Assembly (NCBI GenBank): GCA_013122435.1
Contig: WYDT01000003.1
Coordinates: 372,001 to 436,000, forward strand
Direction: 5' to 3'
Length of the DNA: 64,000 bases
Origin: Chloroflexi bacterium AL-N1
Lineage (GTDB): Bacteria; Chloroflexota; Chloroflexia; Chloroflexales; Roseiflexaceae
Numbering within the stretch: position 1 is the first letter of the stretch; each line of letters starts with the position of its first letter. Shown here in pieces: positions 1-9,736 of this stretch. The notes under the pieces were generated by a model. That model had not been told where the DNA came from, searched no databases, and was given only the letters and a program-made list of their open reading frames with translations. The position numbers were made by a program, and so were the translations under genes.

Positions 1-1
1 G

Positions 2-661
2 GACTGGCAGGAATACATTCAGTTCATCTGGGCTTCTGGTGGCGAACTCTATAAAGAAGATGGCTCGCCCAACTTTGACTCGCCCGAAGCTAAGACAGCT
101 CTGCAATTTATGTACGATCGCCGTCGTGCGGTGTTGCCCGCTGAGACCATCGCAGCGCTTGGTGAGGCACAGGGGTCGCGGTTAGCAACAGACGAAGTGG
201 CATGTTTGTGGGGCAATGCGTGGGGTGCCCCTCCCCTCGACGATCCGACGTGGGACAACATTGTGATGGGGCCGTCCGCCCATCCTGAGGGTGGCGAACC
301 AATTGTGCAGGTTTTCACCGATTGGCTCGGTATCCCCCAGTACACCCAGCAGCCCGATCTGGCAGTCGACTTTCTCAAGCTGCTTGGTAGTCAAGAAAAT
401 CAGGCGCGCTATAACGAAATCTTTGGTTCTTTTTCACCGCGTAAGGATGCAGTGATAGAAAATCCGGTGATGCAGCAGCAGGCCGAGTTGATGGCCGAAC
501 ACGGACGTGCCTTTGCGGATATTCGTGCAGCAGCACGCTTCTCCGAAATCTTACAGGCCGAATTGCCGCTGTACTTCCAGGACGCACAGGATATCGAGAT
601 GACGCTTGACAACATTCAGGTCCAGTATACGCAGGCGCTTCAAGACGCTGGTAAGTTATAG
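2..661 (+). CDS. Sugar ABC transporter substrate-binding protein, C-terminal part
   Basis: This is the last 219 residues of an extracellular sugar-binding lipoprotein of the bacterial solute-binding family 1. The start lies upstream of the window. The visible part has the usual family features: an opening stretch that reads WQEYIQFIWASGGELY, and a helical C-terminal lobe with repeated Gln/Ala-rich segments. Two permease genes follow after only 16 bases, so the three make one importer. The GH3, SIS and PIG-L genes downstream suggest that chito-oligosaccharides or another amino sugar are carried, but this is inference from context. No ATPase gene is seen nearby; such importers often share an MsiK-type ATPase encoded elsewhere. 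Confidence 0.88.
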   Translation, partial: DWQEYIQFIWASGGELYKEDGSPNFDSPEAKTALQFMYDRRRAVLPAETIAALGEAQGSRLATDEVACLWGNAWGAPPLDDPTWDNIVMGPSAHPEGGEPIVQVFTDWLGIPQYTQQPDLAVDFLKLLGSQENQARYNEIFGSFSPRKDAVIENPVMQQQAELMAEHGRAFADIRAAARFSEILQAELPLYFQDAQDIEMTLDNIQVQYTQALQDAGKL

Positions 662-677
662 AGCGCCGGAGGTAGGT

Positions 678-1817
678 ATGGAAAGCCCGACGACACATAC
701 ACTTATCTGGGTAATCGCAACGGTTGTATTTATCGCTGTTGCCAGCCTTTCAATCGGCCATCTGGCGCGCTGGGTTGCCAAATTGAGTGGAAAAACACTG
801 GCCTTCCAGGAGCGCACCTTTGCTGGGTATGCGTTCGCGGCTCCCTGGCTGACTGGCTTTGCTCTGTTTGTCATCGGGCCAGCTATCTTCTCCATCTACT
901 GGAGTTTTACCAAGTATGGTCTGCCCAATCCACCAGAGTGGGTTGGGGCAGCCAACTACCAGCGGCTGCTCACCGATAGCGCCTTCCGTGTTTCATTGCT
1001 GAATTCGCTCTACATGACTGTCTTTGGTGTTCCAGCGCAACTCGTAGTCGGGCTGTCGCTGGCAATGCTGCTCAACCAGGCGATCCGTGGTGTGCGGGTT
1101 TTCCGCATGGTGTTCTACCTGCCCGTGATCCTGGCTGGCAACGCGGCGATGCTACTCACCTGGCGGCTGATGTTAAGCCCCAATAACGGCGTTATCAATG
1201 CGGTACTGGGGTTTTTGAGCAATACGTTTCCCCCCTTTCAATGGGTTATGCGCCTTGGTATTTTTGTCACTGAGGTGAGCAATGCCGCCTTTGCTGGTCT
1301 GCAGCGTGGCAACATGACCATTCTCGAAAACACCATCGCCAATGGCTTCCCTGTCGCCGATCGCCTGCCGTTGTGGTATCAAAGTCCGCTCTGGTCGAAG
1401 CCCTCTTTGGTACTGGTGGGGGCCTGGAGCGCCGGTATGATGATGGTGGTCTTCCTGGCTGCATTGAAGAATGTTCCACAAACAATGTACGAGGCGGCAG
1501 AAGTCGATGGCGCGTCGCCCTTGCAGCGCTTCCGCCATATCACCCTGCCGTTGATTGCTCACGCGACTTTTTATAACTTAATCATCGGCATTATTGCGAC
1601 ACTGCAGATTTTCGAGCAGGCGTACATCCTGACCCGTGATGGTGGTCCGGCCCAATCAACATACTTTGTGGCCTATTACCTCTGGCGGGCGACGTTCCGC
1701 TTTAATGAGGTGGGGTATGGGGCAGCGATGTCGTGGGTGTTGCTGCTGATCATTCTGGTTATCACCTTAGTGCAATTTCGCCTTGCTAATCGCTGGGTGT
1801 ATTACGAAACGAAGTAG
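678..1817 (+). CDS. Sugar ABC transporter permease (MalF/UgpA type)
   Basis: Inner-membrane subunit of the importer. It has about seven hydrophobic segments and the cytoplasmic EAA loop that docks on the ATPase, visible as EAAEVDGASPLQRF followed by ITLPLI. At 379 residues it is longer than the usual 300. The extra length is a hydrophobic N-terminal helix before the canonical first segment and a periplasmic insert around residues 180-240. I chose the ATG at 678 because a GGAGG ribosome site lies just before it; an in-frame ATG 72 bases upstream overlaps the previous gene. The next permease begins 12 bases after the stop. Confidence 0.9.
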   Translation: MESPTTHTLIWVIATVVFIAVASLSIGHLARWVAKLSGKTLAFQERTFAGYAFAAPWLTGFALFVIGPAIFSIYWSFTKYGLPNPPEWVGAANYQRLLTDSAFRVSLLNSLYMTVFGVPAQLVVGLSLAMLLNQAIRGVRVFRMVFYLPVILAGNAAMLLTWRLMLSPNNGVINAVLGFLSNTFPPFQWVMRLGIFVTEVSNAAFAGLQRGNMTILENTIANGFPVADRLPLWYQSPLWSKPSLVLVGAWSAGMMMVVFLAALKNVPQTMYEAAEVDGASPLQRFRHITLPLIAHATFYNLIIGIIATLQIFEQAYILTRDGGPAQSTYFVAYYLWRATFRFNEVGYGAAMSWVLLLIILVITLVQFRLANRWVYYETK

Positions 1818-1829
1818 AGGATATCACTA

Positions 1830-2741
1830 ATGAAAGCGATCAATCAAGTTAACACCCATGAAACCCCGAATCGTATGATGCGAGGCAGTGATATTCCTTT
1901 ACGGGCACGTTTCCGTCGCATTACTCGGCGGGTGATGTTGTACCTCGTTGTGTTGAGTGGCAGCCTCCTGATGATCTTCCCCTTGTTCTGGATGGTCTCC
2001 ACCTCGATCAAAACTGTCGCCGAGGCGAATGGCCCAACAATTGTGTGGTGGCCGACCCAGCCGCAGTTTGAGGCGTACAGCCAGCTTATCGCTGATCCGC
2101 AGTGGCGGCAGTATCTGCTCAATTCGGTGTTTGTGACAACACTGGCCGTTGTCGGAACACTCACATCTGTAGCGATTGTCGCCTACTCATTGAGCCGGGT
2201 CGAGTGGCCGGGACGCAATATCGTGTTCTTTCTGCTGCTATCAACGTTGATGATCCCGCCACAAACAACGCTTGTGCCGCAGTATGTGCTCTTCTACAAC
2301 CTGGGATGGATCAACACGTTTAACCCGATCGTGATACCAGGCTTTTTTGCAGGTGGTGCCAGTTTTGTGTTCTTACTGCGGCAGTTTATGCGCTCCATCC
2401 CGCGTGATCTGGATGAAGCGGCGATGATGGATGGCGCAAATCATCTCACCATCTGGTGGCGCATTATTATACCGATGTGTACACCAGTGCTCGCCACCAT
2501 TGCGATTTTTCTCTTTGTCGCGAACTGGAATGCTTTTCAGATTCCGCTTATTTATTTACAGCGAACATCGCTCTACACGCTGCCGATTGCGATTAACAAT
2601 TTGTATAATCCGCAGCAGGTATCGCAGCCGTGGCCACTCATTATGGCAGCCTCGGTACTCGCAACTATTCCACTTATGATCGGTTTTGTGGTCGCGCAAC
2701 GCTACGTTTTCTCAAGCATTGTACAAACAGGAATGCGGTGA
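1830..2741 (+). CDS. Sugar ABC transporter permease (MalG/UgpE type)
   Basis: Second membrane subunit, 303 residues, which is normal for the family. There are six predicted membrane segments, starting with a long one near residues 35-55 that ends in the family pattern PLFWMVSTSIK. The EAA loop reads DEAAMMDGANHLTIWWRI followed by IIP. It pairs with the preceding permease as a heterodimer for the adjacent binding protein. It is in one operon with the upstream genes, judged by the 12-base gap, and the GH3 gene follows after 23 bases. Confidence 0.9.
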   Translation: MKAINQVNTHETPNRMMRGSDIPLRARFRRITRRVMLYLVVLSGSLLMIFPLFWMVSTSIKTVAEANGPTIVWWPTQPQFEAYSQLIADPQWRQYLLNSVFVTTLAVVGTLTSVAIVAYSLSRVEWPGRNIVFFLLLSTLMIPPQTTLVPQYVLFYNLGWINTFNPIVIPGFFAGGASFVFLLRQFMRSIPRDLDEAAMMDGANHLTIWWRIIIPMCTPVLATIAIFLFVANWNAFQIPLIYLQRTSLYTLPIAINNLYNPQQVSQPWPLIMAASVLATIPLMIGFVVAQRYVFSSIVQTGMR

Positions 2742-2764
2742 TGTGTCACGTTAGAGGAGCTTCT

Positions 2765-4378
2765 ATGCAATTGTCTCTTGAACAATCTGTTGGTCAGAAA
2801 CTCATGGCGAGTTTTATTGGAACCGAACCGCCACAGGGGTTTCTCGCTCGTTGCCAGCGCCAGTCGATTGGAGGGGTTACGCTCTTTCGGGCCTTGAACA
2901 CGACCTCTCCGGCGCAGGTCCGCCAGTTGACCGCGACGCTCCAGCAAGCTATGGCCGATGCGGATCAGCCACCGTTACTCATTGCAGTTGACCAGGAAGG
3001 AGGTCAACTCATGGCTATCGATGGTGGGACGACACTGTTTCCAGGCAACATGGCCATTGGGGCAACCAACTCCGTTGACCTGGCCCATCGCACGGGCTAT
3101 GCGTTAGGACGTGAGTTGGCCTCAATGGGTGTGAATGTGAATTATGCGCCGATCTGTGATGTTAATAGTAATCCGCTGAATCCTGCTATTGGGACCCGAT
3201 CCTTTGGTGAGGATACCGTGCAAGTCATGCGCTTGAGTGCTGCGATGATTCTGGGGATGCAATCGGCTGGTATTGCGGCAACTGCCAAGCATTTCCCTGG
3301 CCATGGCGACACGGCCAACGACACACATTATGGTATCGCAATTGTGCAACACGATGAAGCGCACATTCGCCAGGTGGAGTTGCCCCCGTTTGCAGCAGCT
3401 ATTGAGGCTGGTGTCCAGTTGATGATGACGGCGCATGTGGCTTTTCCAGCCTTTGAAGATGGACATATCCTGCCAGCGACACTCTCGCCAAACCTGCTGC
3501 GTGGGCTGCTGCGCGAGGAACTGGGTTTTCAGGGTGTGATTATCAGCGATGCGCTGGAGATGGCCGCTATCATGCAGGGTTCAGGGCTCGTCATTGATGG
3601 CCTCTCTGCGGCAGCCGCCAGTGTCGATTTGCTGCTGCTCAATGCGGAAGAGGCGACGCAACAAATCTTGTATGATGGGCTGTTGCAGGCGACCCAGCGA
3701 AGGCTGTTAACGCCATCTGAGATCAGTGCTTCGGCTCAACGAATCCTGGCCTTGAAAGACTGGCTCGCAAACATGCCACAGCCTGCACTGGATGTCATTG
3801 GGTCGTCGGAACATCGTACGCTGGCGCGAGAAACCGCCGAACGCTCGATTACGTTGGTGCGCGATGATGCGAATCTGTTGCCATTGCGGGCCGGCCCTGA
3901 TACACGTTTGGCGGTGGTGGTTCCGCGCCCAACCGATCTGACCCTGGCGGATACCTCGTCCTATGTTGATTGTTCGCTGGCAGAGCATTTGCGTGATTAT
4001 CATCCTATAGTTGATGAGTTTGTCGTTGCTTCTAACCCTGCCGAAGATGATCTTGCGGATGTGCTCCAGAGCCTTGCCGGGTATGACATGATCATCATTG
4101 GGACGATCAATGCAACGGTGCAGTCTGGTCAGGCGACCCTGGTAAAGCGGCTGCTGGCAGGGTCTATTCCAACGATTGTGGTGGCTCTGCGTATGCCATA
4201 TGATCTGATGGTTTTTCCCGACGCACCGACGTATGTGTGTACCTACAGTATTTTGCCCCCGTCCTTGAAGGCGCTGGCGGCGGTGTTGTATGGTCAGATT
4301 CCATTTCAGGGGCGTTTACCCGTTTCTATTCCTGAACTCTACCCGGTCGGACATGGCGATACGGTTCAGCTTGTCTGA
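2765..4378 (+). CDS. Glycoside hydrolase family 3, beta-N-acetylhexosaminidase (NagZ-like)
   Basis: Predicted to release terminal N-acetylglucosamine from imported chito-oligosaccharides or muropeptides in the cytoplasm; no signal peptide is seen. The N-terminal TIM barrel carries the NagZ signature KHFPGHGDTANDTH, which holds the catalytic His loop, and the nucleophile region VIISDALEM with its Asp. At 537 residues it also has a second domain after about residue 340, as in two-domain Gram-positive-type enzymes rather than the short E. coli NagZ. The start at 2765 is preceded by GAGGAG; longer in-frame starts would run into the permease gene. Its place after an importer supports a role in oligosaccharide breakdown. 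Confidence 0.88.
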   Translation: MQLSLEQSVGQKLMASFIGTEPPQGFLARCQRQSIGGVTLFRALNTTSPAQVRQLTATLQQAMADADQPPLLIAVDQEGGQLMAIDGGTTLFPGNMAIGATNSVDLAHRTGYALGRELASMGVNVNYAPICDVNSNPLNPAIGTRSFGEDTVQVMRLSAAMILGMQSAGIAATAKHFPGHGDTANDTHYGIAIVQHDEAHIRQVELPPFAAAIEAGVQLMMTAHVAFPAFEDGHILPATLSPNLLRGLLREELGFQGVIISDALEMAAIMQGSGLVIDGLSAAAASVDLLLLNAEEATQQILYDGLLQATQRRLLTPSEISASAQRILALKDWLANMPQPALDVIGSSEHRTLARETAERSITLVRDDANLLPLRAGPDTRLAVVVPRPTDLTLADTSSYVDCSLAEHLRDYHPIVDEFVVASNPAEDDLADVLQSLAGYDMIIIGTINATVQSGQATLVKRLLAGSIPTIVVALRMPYDLMVFPDAPTYVCTYSILPPSLKALAAVLYGQIPFQGRLPVSIPELYPVGHGDTVQLV

Positions 4379-4399
4379 ACAACTATAAGAGGAAGATCG

Positions 4400-5434
4400 A
4401 TGCGAACAGAGATCACAGAACAACCTGCCATTCTGCACGATTTACTGGCGCAACACATGCCTGTTGTTCAGGAGGTGGCTCAAGCAATCCGCAGACACAA
4501 CCCTGATTATGTGTTTCTCGCGGCCCGTGGTACGTCGCGCCATGCCGGAACGTATGCCCAGTATCTCTGGGGTGCCTTTAACCAGTTGTCGGTGGCATTG
4601 GCCTCGCCGTCGCTATTTACCCAGTATGAGCGTCCGCCGCGCCTTGATCGAGCACTGGTGATCGGCATCTCGCAGTCGGGGCAGTCGCCCGATATCGTGC
4701 GGGTGATTGAGGTGGGGCAGCGGCAGGGCAGCCTGACGTTAGCCATTACGAACGATGTCAACTCACCGTTGGCTCATGCTTCTGCTCATGTGCTGGACAC
4801 GAGCGCGGGGGTCGAGATGGCGGTTGCGGCGACAAAGACTTACACCGCGCAGTTGATGGTGCTGGCGATGCTTTCGGTGGCACTCAATGGGTGTGTACCT
4901 GAGCAGATGGAGGCGTTGTCGCATGTGCCGGGGCTGGTGCAGCAGGTACTCGCCCGTGAGGCCGAACTTGCGGACATCGCGCAGCGCTATACGGCCATGG
5001 AGCGTTGTATTGTGCTGGGGCGCGGCTACAATTATGCGTCGGCGCTGGAGTGGGCACTGAAACTCAAAGAGTTGACCACCGTTGCAGCGGACCCGTATTC
5101 GAGTGCGGAGTTTCAGCACGGACCCATTGCTCTTGCGTCACAAGGCACACCTGTATTTGCCATCGTGCCTCGCGATGTCGTATCGGCGGAACTCGAGACC
5201 CTTTTGCACAAATTGGTGCACTCACAACAGGTACGCCTCTTTACGCTTTCTGATGAACATCATATCAACATATTGGCACACGACTCCTTTCAACTACCGG
5301 AGGGCATGGCTCCCTGGGTAAGCCCTATCGTTGGGATTGTAGCGGCACAGTTGTTCTGCTATCACCTGACGCTGGCGAAGGGGTGTGATCCAATGTCACC
5401 ACCGGGACTTCATAAGGTAACACTCACATATTAA
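4400..5434 (+). CDS. SIS-domain amino-sugar phosphate isomerase/deaminase (GlmS-C/NagB-II-like)
   Basis: 344 residues made of two tandem SIS (sugar isomerase) domains, like the isomerase half of GlmS without the glutaminase domain. The first phosphosugar-binding loop is visible as AARGTSRHA, followed by GISQSGQSPD; the second domain has VLGRGYNYASALEWALKLKE. This layout is typical of NagB-II deaminases and AgaS-type enzymes, which convert glucosamine-6-phosphate to fructose-6-phosphate and ammonia. In this operon it would act after the GH3 enzyme and the deacetylase. The exact substrate cannot be read from sequence. The start has an AGAGGAAG ribosome site and lies 21 bases after the GH3 stop. 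Confidence 0.85.
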   Translation: MRTEITEQPAILHDLLAQHMPVVQEVAQAIRRHNPDYVFLAARGTSRHAGTYAQYLWGAFNQLSVALASPSLFTQYERPPRLDRALVIGISQSGQSPDIVRVIEVGQRQGSLTLAITNDVNSPLAHASAHVLDTSAGVEMAVAATKTYTAQLMVLAMLSVALNGCVPEQMEALSHVPGLVQQVLAREAELADIAQRYTAMERCIVLGRGYNYASALEWALKLKELTTVAADPYSSAEFQHGPIALASQGTPVFAIVPRDVVSAELETLLHKLVHSQQVRLFTLSDEHHINILAHDSFQLPEGMAPWVSPIVGIVAAQLFCYHLTLAKGCDPMSPPGLHKVTLTY

Positions 5435-5447
5435 TCACAGAAACACT

Positions 5448-6248
5448 ATGACAAAGATAACTGATTTCAATGATCTACAGGATCGCTATACTCACATTTA
5501 CCTTTCGCCACATCTCGATGACGCTGTTCTTTCCTGTGGCGGAGCGATTGTCAGTCATCGTCGGGCAGGTGAACAGGTGCTGGTTGTCACATTGTGTACG
5601 GCGGCACCGTCAGCCGAGGGGCCATTCAGCCTATTGGCGCAGGAGTTCCATCGTGAGTGGGCGCTCCCACCAGAACAGGTGGTCGCTGCGCGGCTACGTG
5701 AAGAGGCAGTGGCTATGGAGCGTGTCGATGTGGACTATTACTGGGCGGGGATGCTTGATGCTATTTATCGCTACCCAGAGCCATATCATTCACATGAGAC
5801 CCTGTTTGGTGTTCCCGCAGTGGACGATCCGCTTGCGACTGACCTGCGGGAGTGGATCGAACAACTCCACCAACGGCTACCCCACGCACGTTTCTATGCG
5901 CCGCTGGGTGTTGGTAGCCATGTGGATCATCTTATTACGCATACGGTGGCGCAGGATTTGGGGGGGGATCAGGTCGCTTTCTACGAGGATTTTCCGTATG
6001 TGACGGTCGATGGTGCACTTGACCAACGCTTAGCGAATATTGATCAGGCACTTGAGCATGAGACTATTCTGATTGACTCAACGCTTGAGCAAAAGATTAC
6101 GGCCATTGACGCCTATGCGAGTCAACTGAACATTCTGTTTGGTGGCAGTGCCGCGATGGCGCAATCGGTGACGCACTATGCACAATCTCTCGACCCGGTC
6201 GACGGAACGTATGCCGAACGACTGTGGCGTATTTCAATACACACATAA
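5448..6248 (+). CDS. PIG-L family deacetylase
   Basis: Zinc-dependent LmbE/PIG-L fold enzyme that removes acetyl groups from N-acetylglucosamine-type substrates. The metal and catalytic motif is YLSPHLDDAVLSCGGA near residue 20, and the third zinc ligand motif is SHVDH near residue 162. Length is 266 residues, normal for the family. No signal peptide is present, so it should act in the cytoplasm on imported amino sugars. It sits 13 bases after the SIS gene and closes the operon. The ribosome site is weak, so translation may be coupled to the upstream gene. Confidence 0.85.
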   Translation: MTKITDFNDLQDRYTHIYLSPHLDDAVLSCGGAIVSHRRAGEQVLVVTLCTAAPSAEGPFSLLAQEFHREWALPPEQVVAARLREEAVAMERVDVDYYWAGMLDAIYRYPEPYHSHETLFGVPAVDDPLATDLREWIEQLHQRLPHARFYAPLGVGSHVDHLITHTVAQDLGGDQVAFYEDFPYVTVDGALDQRLANIDQALEHETILIDSTLEQKITAIDAYASQLNILFGGSAAMAQSVTHYAQSLDPVDGTYAERLWRISIHT

Positions 6249-6413
6249 TGCTATGGAAAGGGGGTGAAGGCCGTTCACATCAGTTCATTGGCCATAGCTT
6301 GAACGTATTACATATTTGTACGCTTTCAACCAGAATCGTTACAGCTTATGACTATCGAACCGGTTTCATGTACTTCATTGGCACATAATGCCACGAATGA
6401 GGAGGCCCTTGCA

Positions 6414-7913
6414 ATGAAGCGAGTATTACACTTGACTAATCTGATTTCTATGCTCATGACGTTCGTTTTGCTTTCAACATTAGTTTTGACCATTGGTGAT
6501 GTAACGGCTGCCGCCCCTGCGTGGGATGGTAACAGTAAAGCATATGCAGTTGGTGATGTAGTAAGTTACGAGGGGCAAGAATATCGTTCTATCCAGGCAC
6601 ATACGTCACAGCCAGGCTGGACACCAGCGGCAGTACCAGCACTCTGGACCCCAACTGGTGGTACATCACCGACCAACACGCCTGCTCCTACCGATCCACC
6701 GATGACGCCAACACCCACTGATCCAGGTGTGACACCGACGCCAGTGACGCCAACACCAACACCCCCGCCCGGTGCCAGTGGAAAACGCATCGTCGGTTAC
6801 TTTGTGGATTGGGGTATTTATGGTCGTAATTACCTGGTGAAGAACATTAAAACCAGTGGTTCGGCAGAAAAGCTGACACACATCAACTATGCGTTTGCGA
6901 ATGTAGTAAACAACCAGTGTCAGATTGGTGACTCCTTTGCTGCCTACGATAAGGCCTTTACCGCTGCGGAGAGTGTAGACGGTGTAGCGGACACGTGGGA
7001 CGGCTCACTCCGTGGGAATTTCAACCAGTTACGCAAACTCAAAGAAGAATATCCCAACATCAAAGTGATGATTTCACTCGGTGGTTGGACATGGTCCAGT
7101 GGCTTCTCTGATGCAGCGCTTCCGCAGAATCGGGTTGGTTTCGTCAAGTCCTGTGTTGATCTCTTTATCACCGACCCACGCTGGGAAGGCGTTTTCGACG
7201 GTATCGATGTTGACTGGGAATATCCTGGTGCTTGTGGCAATACCTGCAACTTCCGTCCCGAGGACACCCAGAACTTTACCGCCTTGCTGGCTGAGTTCCG
7301 CAAGCAGCTCAACGAAGTACGACCTGGCTTGTTGCTGACGATTGCCGCTCCGGCAGGACCAGACAAGATCTCCAAGATTGAGGTTGGTGAGATCCACAAA
7401 TCGCTTGATTTCATCAACCTGATGACCTACGACTTCCATGGCGCATGGGAAAATACGACGAACTTCCAATCATCGTTGTACGAAGCAGCTGGCGACCCAA
7501 GCCCGGATAGGTTCTCCGTTGATGGTGCAACCCAACTCTGGCTTCAGGGCGGCACACCTGCCAACAAACTGGTGATCGGCGTGCCATTCTACGGTCGTGG
7601 CTGGCAGGGCGCCCCCAGCACTAACAATGGTCTGTGGCAGACAGCCAGTGGTGCGGCCCCTGGTACCTACGAGCCTGGTATCGAAGATTACAAAGTGTTG
7701 AAGGCTAAAGGTTTCACCCGCTACTTCAATGAAGAAACCCAGGCCGCATGGATCTATGGTAATGGTCAGTTCTGGACCTACGATGATCCGGCGATCATGA
7801 AGATCAAGATGGATTATATCAAATCAAAGGGGTTAGGCGGCGCGATGTTCTGGGAGTTGAGTGGTGATACCTCGAACGGTGAGCTGATTACAGCGCTCCA
7901 CAACAATCGCTAA
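6414..7913 (+). CDS. Secreted chitinase, CBM5/12 plus GH18
   Basis: Extracellular endo-chitinase of 499 residues. In order: a signal peptide ending near the Ala-rich stretch at residue 32; a CBM5/12 chitin-binding module with WDGNSKAYAVGDVVSY and a closing LWTPTG; a Pro/Thr linker; and a GH18 barrel. The catalytic signature DGIDVDWE is complete, with the acid Glu at about residue 269, and LMTYDFHGAWE and MFWELSGD complete the active-site walls. The start at 6414 has GAGGAGG upstream; the in-frame ATG 66 bases earlier has no ribosome site. It lies 165 bases behind the uptake operon, so it probably has its own promoter but serves the same pathway. Confidence 0.93.
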   Translation: MKRVLHLTNLISMLMTFVLLSTLVLTIGDVTAAAPAWDGNSKAYAVGDVVSYEGQEYRSIQAHTSQPGWTPAAVPALWTPTGGTSPTNTPAPTDPPMTPTPTDPGVTPTPVTPTPTPPPGASGKRIVGYFVDWGIYGRNYLVKNIKTSGSAEKLTHINYAFANVVNNQCQIGDSFAAYDKAFTAAESVDGVADTWDGSLRGNFNQLRKLKEEYPNIKVMISLGGWTWSSGFSDAALPQNRVGFVKSCVDLFITDPRWEGVFDGIDVDWEYPGACGNTCNFRPEDTQNFTALLAEFRKQLNEVRPGLLLTIAAPAGPDKISKIEVGEIHKSLDFINLMTYDFHGAWENTTNFQSSLYEAAGDPSPDRFSVDGATQLWLQGGTPANKLVIGVPFYGRGWQGAPSTNNGLWQTASGAAPGTYEPGIEDYKVLKAKGFTRYFNEETQAAWIYGNGQFWTYDDPAIMKIKMDYIKSKGLGGAMFWELSGDTSNGELITALHNNR

Positions 7914-7929
7914 TGATGTAAACACTATC

Positions 7930-8040
7930 GGGGCGGCCCCTGTGGACGCCCCTCAAAAAATGCTGTCGGGGTGGCCCCCTGTGGCCACCCAAAAACATAT
8001 CAAGGAGCAATGCCCGTTGGGGCGGCCCTGTGGTCGCCCC
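7930..8040 (+). repeat. Three copies of a GC-rich palindromic intergenic repeat
   Basis: Three related units of about 22 bases lie between the chitinase and the GH8 gene, at 7930-7952, 7968-7990 and 8019-8040. Each has a GGGGCGGCC-like arm, a CTGTGG centre and a CGCCCC-like arm, so each can fold into a hairpin. The same unit recurs in both orientations near 9.88, 9.96, 13.86, 13.94, 14.07 and 14.19 kb. They resemble REP-type elements and do not code for anything. Confidence 0.8.
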
Positions 8041-8071
8041 TCAATGGATGGTTAAAACTAGGGAGGTATCT

Positions 8072-9736
8072 ATGCAGCGTCTTTTCACACTACCCTGTTT
8101 ATTACTCATTGTAATGCTTGGTATCTACATTTTGCCAGCTTCCACTATGAAAGCGGAAACTGCACCAGCGCGGCCCTTCCCGCAACGTGTCACATATGCA
8201 GCAAACACGATTCGACCAACCAACTTCACGCAGTCCCAGCAGGATCAGCATGTCCGCAGCTTCTACGATTACTGGAAGGCCAACTACCTGGTTGCGGCTG
8301 GTACCAACAGCGCCGGGAAGCAAATGTATCGCGTGGCCTTTGGTACTGGTTCGCCTGTCACTGTCTCTGAAGGGCAGGGCTACGGTATGGTGATTGTTGC
8401 GCTGATGGCGGGACACGACCCGGACGCGAAAGTACTGTTTGATGGATTATGGTATTTCTCACGGCAATTTCCCAGCGGTATCGACAACTGTCTGATGAGT
8501 TGGAAAATCGAGAATGGGCAGATTGTCGATGGCAACGACAGCGCGTTTGATGGCGATGTCGATATCGCGTATGGTCTATTGCTGGCTGATGCACAATGGG
8601 GCAGTAGTGGTGTAGTCAACTACACTTCCGAAGCCAACCGAGTCATAGCGGGGATTTTAGCATCGACCATCGGACCACAGAGCCGTTTGCCCATGCTGGG
8701 CGATTGGGTGAACCCCAACGGTTCGCCGCACAACCAGTATACCCCACGCTCCTCCGACTTTATGCCTGCTCACTTCCGCGCCTTTGGTCGCGCAACAGGC
8801 AATAGTGTCTGGGTCGATGTCATCAACAAATCTGAATTGACCATCAATAGTATTCAAGCTAAGGCCGGTGCGACCACCGGACTGTTACCCGACTTTCTCA
8901 ATTGCAGCAGTAACTACAACTGCAGTCCGGCTAACGCAGGCTTTCTGGAAGGACCAAACGACGGAAACTACTACTACAACGCCGGACGCGATCCATGGCG
9001 TATTGGTCTCGATGCACTCCTGAACAACGACGCGGATGCACGTGCTCAGGTGCAGCAGATGGTTAACTGGCTCGTCAGCGATACGCAGGGTCAGGCCGAC
9101 AATATCAAAGCCGGGTACACGCTGGATGGCACGCCCATTGGTGATTACTTTACGACCTTCTTTGTAGCGCCCTTTGGTGTCGCCGCAATGACCGATCCAT
9201 CAAAACAGGCGTTTCTCAACGACATCTATGCGTCTGTGTACAATACCCGTGAGAGCTACTTCGAGGACTCGGTCAATCTGCTGGCGTTGCTGGCGATGAC
9301 CGGGAACTACTGGGATCCGACGGCTGGTGGAGGCATGGCGCCGACAAGTACGCCGATTAATGCAACGCCTGTTCCACCGACGAGTACACCACCTGTACCG
9401 ACACCACCAACGCCTGTGCCTGGTGATGGATGCCAGGTAGACTACACCATCGGTGACGATTGGTCGACCGGTTTTACTGCCCAAGTCACGATTACCAACA
9501 ACGGCAGCACCGCGATGGATGGATGGACGCTGACGTGGGAGTTCTCTGGCAATCAGCAGATTACCCAGATGTGGAATGCCTCATCGTCTCAGAGCGGCAC
9601 ACAGGTCAGCGCGACCAACGCTGGTTGGAACGCCACGATCCCGGCGGGGGGCTCGGTCAGTTTTGGATTCCATGGAACCTACAGCGGAACTAACAAGGCT
9701 CCGACAGAATTCACGTTGAACGGCTCAGGGTGTTGA
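8072..9736 (+). CDS. Secreted glycoside hydrolase family 8 with C-terminal CBM2
   Basis: Extracellular beta-1,4-glycanase of 554 residues. A signal peptide covers about residues 1-30. The GH8 (alpha/alpha)6 barrel follows, with the general-acid motif SEGQGYGM (Glu near residue 100) and the family signature DGDVDIAYGLLLAD near residue 160. After a Pro/Thr linker, a CBM2 module starts at DGCQVDY and ends in a terminal Cys, giving the usual disulfide pair. GH8 includes cellulases, xylanases and chitosanases; CBM2 often binds cellulose or chitin. Next to a chitinase and a deacetylase, a chitosan substrate is attractive but unproven. GGGAGG precedes the chosen ATG. Confidence 0.9.
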   Translation: MQRLFTLPCLLLIVMLGIYILPASTMKAETAPARPFPQRVTYAANTIRPTNFTQSQQDQHVRSFYDYWKANYLVAAGTNSAGKQMYRVAFGTGSPVTVSEGQGYGMVIVALMAGHDPDAKVLFDGLWYFSRQFPSGIDNCLMSWKIENGQIVDGNDSAFDGDVDIAYGLLLADAQWGSSGVVNYTSEANRVIAGILASTIGPQSRLPMLGDWVNPNGSPHNQYTPRSSDFMPAHFRAFGRATGNSVWVDVINKSELTINSIQAKAGATTGLLPDFLNCSSNYNCSPANAGFLEGPNDGNYYYNAGRDPWRIGLDALLNNDADARAQVQQMVNWLVSDTQGQADNIKAGYTLDGTPIGDYFTTFFVAPFGVAAMTDPSKQAFLNDIYASVYNTRESYFEDSVNLLALLAMTGNYWDPTAGGGMAPTSTPINATPVPPTSTPPVPTPPTPVPGDGCQVDYTIGDDWSTGFTAQVTITNNGSTAMDGWTLTWEFSGNQQITQMWNASSSQSGTQVSATNAGWNATIPAGGSVSFGFHGTYSGTNKAPTEFTLNGSGC

